The notes under the pieces are model-generated. The model saw nothing but the letters and a program-made list of their open reading frames with translations. It did no database searches and was not told where the DNA came from. A stretch of 64,000 nucleotides of DNA. Origin: Pseudothermotoga_B sp051235805 (GTDB taxonomy: Bacteria; Thermotogota; Thermotogae; Thermotogales; DSM-5069). Position 1 is the stretch's first letter. Every line of letters starts with the position of its first letter. The stretch lies in assembly GCF_051235805.1 (NCBI RefSeq), contig NZ_JBPNXV010000001.1:1-64000 (forward strand), given 5' to 3'. This document shows positions 61,877-64,000 of this stretch, in pieces. A program made the translations under genes and the position numbers.

Positions 61877-62866
61877 GTGGAGAAAATGGCGCTCTACTTC
61901 ACCAGTCTTGGCGATGGAAAAATAAGATGCGAATTATGTCCACACCATTGTGTTCTCACTGAAGGGCAAATCGGTTTTTGTTTGAGTCGTAGGAATCAAG
62001 ATGGGGTTATGGAACTGATGAACTATGGACAAATAACCTCGATAGCCCTTGATCCAATTGAGAAGAAGCCTTTGTTTCATTTTAATCCTTCAGACAGGAT
62101 ACTCTCTGTTGGCACTTTTGGGTGCAACATGAAATGTCCATTTTGTCAAAACTGGCAGATCTCTCAGCAAGTGGCTCCGACGAAGAAAGTCATGCCCGAA
62201 CAACTTATCTCTATCGCGAGAGAACGTGGCTCAAGGGGTATTGCTTATACATACAACGAGCCTTTTGTTTGGTTTGAGTTTGTTCTCGACACTTCGAGGA
62301 TTGCGAGCAGAGAAGGGTTGTACAATGTCTTGGTGACAAATGGTCTTGTCGAGTTGGAGCCTTTGAAATTGCTACTGCAGTCTATAAACGCGATGAACAT
62401 AGACGTGAAAGCCTTTGATGAAGAACTCTATCGTCGTCTTGGTGGTGATTTGAAGATCGTGAAACAGACCATTGAAAAGTCTATCTCTTTTGGTGTTCAT
62501 GTCGAAATAACAACGCTGATCGTCCCTGGTGTAAACGATAGCAGAGAGCAATTAGAAGAAGAATTCAAGTGGTTGGCAAGCATAGATAGGTCTATTCCAC
62601 TACATCTTTCACGGTATTTTCCGAATTACAAGATGAGCAATCCTCCAACATCACCCCAGTATCTGGTGGATGCCTACAACTTAGCACGTCAGTATTTGGA
62701 CTTTGTCTATATAGGAAACCTTTGGGACGCGAGGTATGAGAGTACTGTCTGCCCAGAGTGTGGAAGTACTGTTATCATAAGAGATGGTTACGATGTTCGA
62801 GTAGAGTTGCTAGATGCGCAAGGTAGGTGTAAAAAGTGTGGAAAAAAGATAGTAAGAATCTTCTGA
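61877..62866 (+). CDS. AmmeMemoRadiSam system radical SAM enzyme
   Basis: Radical-SAM protein of 329 residues. An N-terminal cysteine cluster (CELCPHHCVLTEGQIGFC) precedes the 4Fe-4S motif GCNMKCPFCQN and the SAM segment AYTYNEPFVWFEF. A zinc ribbon closes the protein (CPECGSTVI ... CKKCGKKI). The order matches known AMMECR1-linked enzymes. No Memo gene is in the window. GTG at 61877. It overlaps the ApbE gene by 31 bp. Confidence 0.92.
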   Translation: MEKMALYFTSLGDGKIRCELCPHHCVLTEGQIGFCLSRRNQDGVMELMNYGQITSIALDPIEKKPLFHFNPSDRILSVGTFGCNMKCPFCQNWQISQQVAPTKKVMPEQLISIARERGSRGIAYTYNEPFVWFEFVLDTSRIASREGLYNVLVTNGLVELEPLKLLLQSINAMNIDVKAFDEELYRRLGGDLKIVKQTIEKSISFGVHVEITTLIVPGVNDSREQLEEEFKWLASIDRSIPLHLSRYFPNYKMSNPPTSPQYLVDAYNLARQYLDFVYIGNLWDARYESTVCPECGSTVIIRDGYDVRVELLDAQGRCKKCGKKIVRIF

Positions 62867-63888
62867 AGATAAATCGTGTTGTTTTCCTGATTTTTTTGGT
62901 TGGTATTGGTATCGGTCTTTCTTTGGTGATAAGTATCTTTGTTCGAACACCGCCGAGTTATTATGAACACACGGGTTTCACACTTGGAACTTACTGTAGA
63001 ATCGTTGTTTCATCAAAGAAGGGTTCTAAAACTTTATCAGAAATAATTTTCAATGAGCTGGACAGAATTTACAAGAAGTTTGATCCAAACAATCCAAACA
63101 GTGTCATCAGTAAAATAAACACATCAACTGATTGGGTTGATCTGGATGAAGAGACATTCGTGCTTTTAGATGCTGCGCTAAAGTTCTCGCAGATCACTGA
63201 CGGTGCCTTTGATCCTACGCTCGGCAACCTGATAAGACTGTGGGGATTTGATAGAATCTCAGAGAAGATGCCTACAAAGATTCCTTCGAGCAACGAGATT
63301 GAGGAAATTTTAAGACATTGCGGAGCTGACAAGGTGGAGCTGGACAATCGAATGCGGAGAGTTAGATTAAAAGATGGAGTAACCTTGGACTTGGGTGGCA
63401 TAGCTAAAGGTTATGCACTCGATAGAGCATATCAAATAGCGAAGGAAGTTGATTCGAATTGTACAGGCTTTGTTGAAGCGGGTGGAGATATAAGAATTCT
63501 TGGACCAAAGTTTGGCTCAAGACCTTGGGTTATTGGTGTCAGAGATCCGAGAAAAGCAGATTCTGCCATCACTTATATATACCTGAAAGATGGTGCTGTT
63601 GCGACTTCAGGTGATTACGAAAGATATTTCATAGTCGGCGATATCAGATATCATCATATCTTCGATCCAAGGACTGGTTATCCGGCAGTTGGTGCACAAT
63701 CGGTGACGGTCGTTGCAAGAGAAGCAACAACTGCAGATGTGTTGTCAACGGCTGGCTTTGTAATGGCGCCAGATTGGGAATATGTCGTTCTGGAGTATCC
63801 GCGTTTGGGTGGAAGTGTCTTGCTGATCGATCAAGAGGGTAAGCTTCACAGGTCTACTTCTTTCTCAATCTATGAGCAAGCAAAGTAG
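62836..63888 (+). CDS. FAD:protein FMN transferase (ApbE family)
   Basis: Envelope enzyme of 350 residues that attaches FMN to threonine in Rnf/Nqr-type redox proteins. An N-terminal membrane anchor (VVFLIFLVGIGIGLSLVISIFV) is followed by GAFDPTLGNLIRLWGFD, LDLGGIAKGYALDRA, EAGGDIRILGPK, VATSGDYERYF and HIFDPRTGYPA, all diagnostic. GTG at 62836. The next gene is a NusG-domain-II protein, a common neighbour of ApbE. Confidence 0.94.
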   Translation: MWKKDSKNLLKINRVVFLIFLVGIGIGLSLVISIFVRTPPSYYEHTGFTLGTYCRIVVSSKKGSKTLSEIIFNELDRIYKKFDPNNPNSVISKINTSTDWVDLDEETFVLLDAALKFSQITDGAFDPTLGNLIRLWGFDRISEKMPTKIPSSNEIEEILRHCGADKVELDNRMRRVRLKDGVTLDLGGIAKGYALDRAYQIAKEVDSNCTGFVEAGGDIRILGPKFGSRPWVIGVRDPRKADSAITYIYLKDGAVATSGDYERYFIVGDIRYHHIFDPRTGYPAVGAQSVTVVAREATTADVLSTAGFVMAPDWEYVVLEYPRLGGSVLLIDQEGKLHRSTSFSIYEQAK

Positions 63889-64000
63889 AACATTCAGATT
63901 GGCAGATTTTGTTTTACTGACCGTTCTGCTGGTTGGTTTTTTGATATTTTTCTTTTTCACACACCAGAATAAATCTGAAGGATATGTAGAAGTCTTCAAA
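63872..64000 (+). CDS. NusG domain II-like membrane-anchored protein (start only)
   Basis: Only the first 43 codons are in the window. They encode a membrane anchor (FVLLTVLLVGFLIFFFF) followed by EGYVEVFK. This resembles the start of NusG-domain-II proteins that commonly sit beside apbE and Gx-transporter genes. The ATG at 63872 overlaps the ApbE stop by 17 bp. The call rests on position and a short stretch. Confidence 0.5.
   Translation, partial: MSKQSRTFRLADFVLLTVLLVGFLIFFFFTHQNKSEGYVEVFK

Overview
The window looks like a chromosome segment of a Thermotogales bacterium, most likely Pseudothermotoga-like. The genus is inferred from gene content and order, not from a database search. Supporting signs are the gene run ffh-rpsP-khpA-rimM-trmD-RNA methyltransferase-rplS-lepB, a B12-dependent ribonucleotide reductase beside Rex, many ABC importers for sugars and peptides, a long SRP RNA with an Alu-type domain, and consensus sigma-A promoters. 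Genes are tightly packed, often overlap by a few bases and often start with GTG or TTG. No rRNA, CRISPR array, intact transposon or prophage was seen.

Layout. 1-1702: 3'-truncated chemoreceptor. 2029-4346: three-gene NitT/TauT-type ABC importer. 4528-5004: phosphoesterase. 5209-10729: translation and secretion operon plus upp. 10797-18604 (minus): alpha-mannosidase, sugar ABC importer without ATPase, AraR-type regulator, with an IS200/IS605 right-end remnant inside. 19197-24656: N-acetylmannosamine-type operon (nanE, sugar ABC importer without ATPase, ROK kinase, RpiR regulator) behind a consensus promoter and a candidate operator. 24882-27102: two secreted proteins of unknown function in a base-composition-distinct patch. 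27204-27727: initiator tRNA and tRNA-Leu around a second IS200/IS605 remnant. 28008-29536: two membrane proteins. 30036-35101 (minus): nrdJ, rex, an alcohol dehydrogenase and a PfkB kinase. 35137-41426: a MoaD/ThiF-like pair, plsC, bifunctional nuclease, prenyl synthase, a hydrolase-like protein without its nucleophile, and a TPR protein. 41386-43059 (minus): mreC and mreB. 43157-45288: a flippase-like membrane protein and YitT. 45496-47500: CIRCE-controlled groESL. 48186-48458: SRP RNA. 48565-50466: MarR regulator, epimerase, methylglyoxal synthase. 50720-57843: a deleted amidohydrolase, a complete peptide ABC importer and an M14 peptidase. 57983-64000: anaerobic nrdD/nrdG, a degenerate phosphofructokinase-like protein, AMMECR1 and radical-SAM partners, ApbE, and the start of a NusG-domain-II protein.

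How it fits together. The organism carries an oxygen-indifferent class II reductase (nrdJ) and a strictly anaerobic class III reductase (nrdDG). Both promoters carry paired NrdR-like boxes whose cores are offset by exactly 30 bp, which suggests one shared repressor. The sugar loci pair uptake with the first catabolic enzymes and a local regulator, but must borrow an ATPase from elsewhere. The peptide operon pairs uptake with a cytosolic carboxypeptidase. The more novel material is the pseudoenzyme-like genes (60536-61339 and 38231-40570), the zinc-motif-less E1-like protein with its GG-tailed partner, the two secreted unknowns beside the initiator tRNA, and two solitary omega-RNA-like IS ends.
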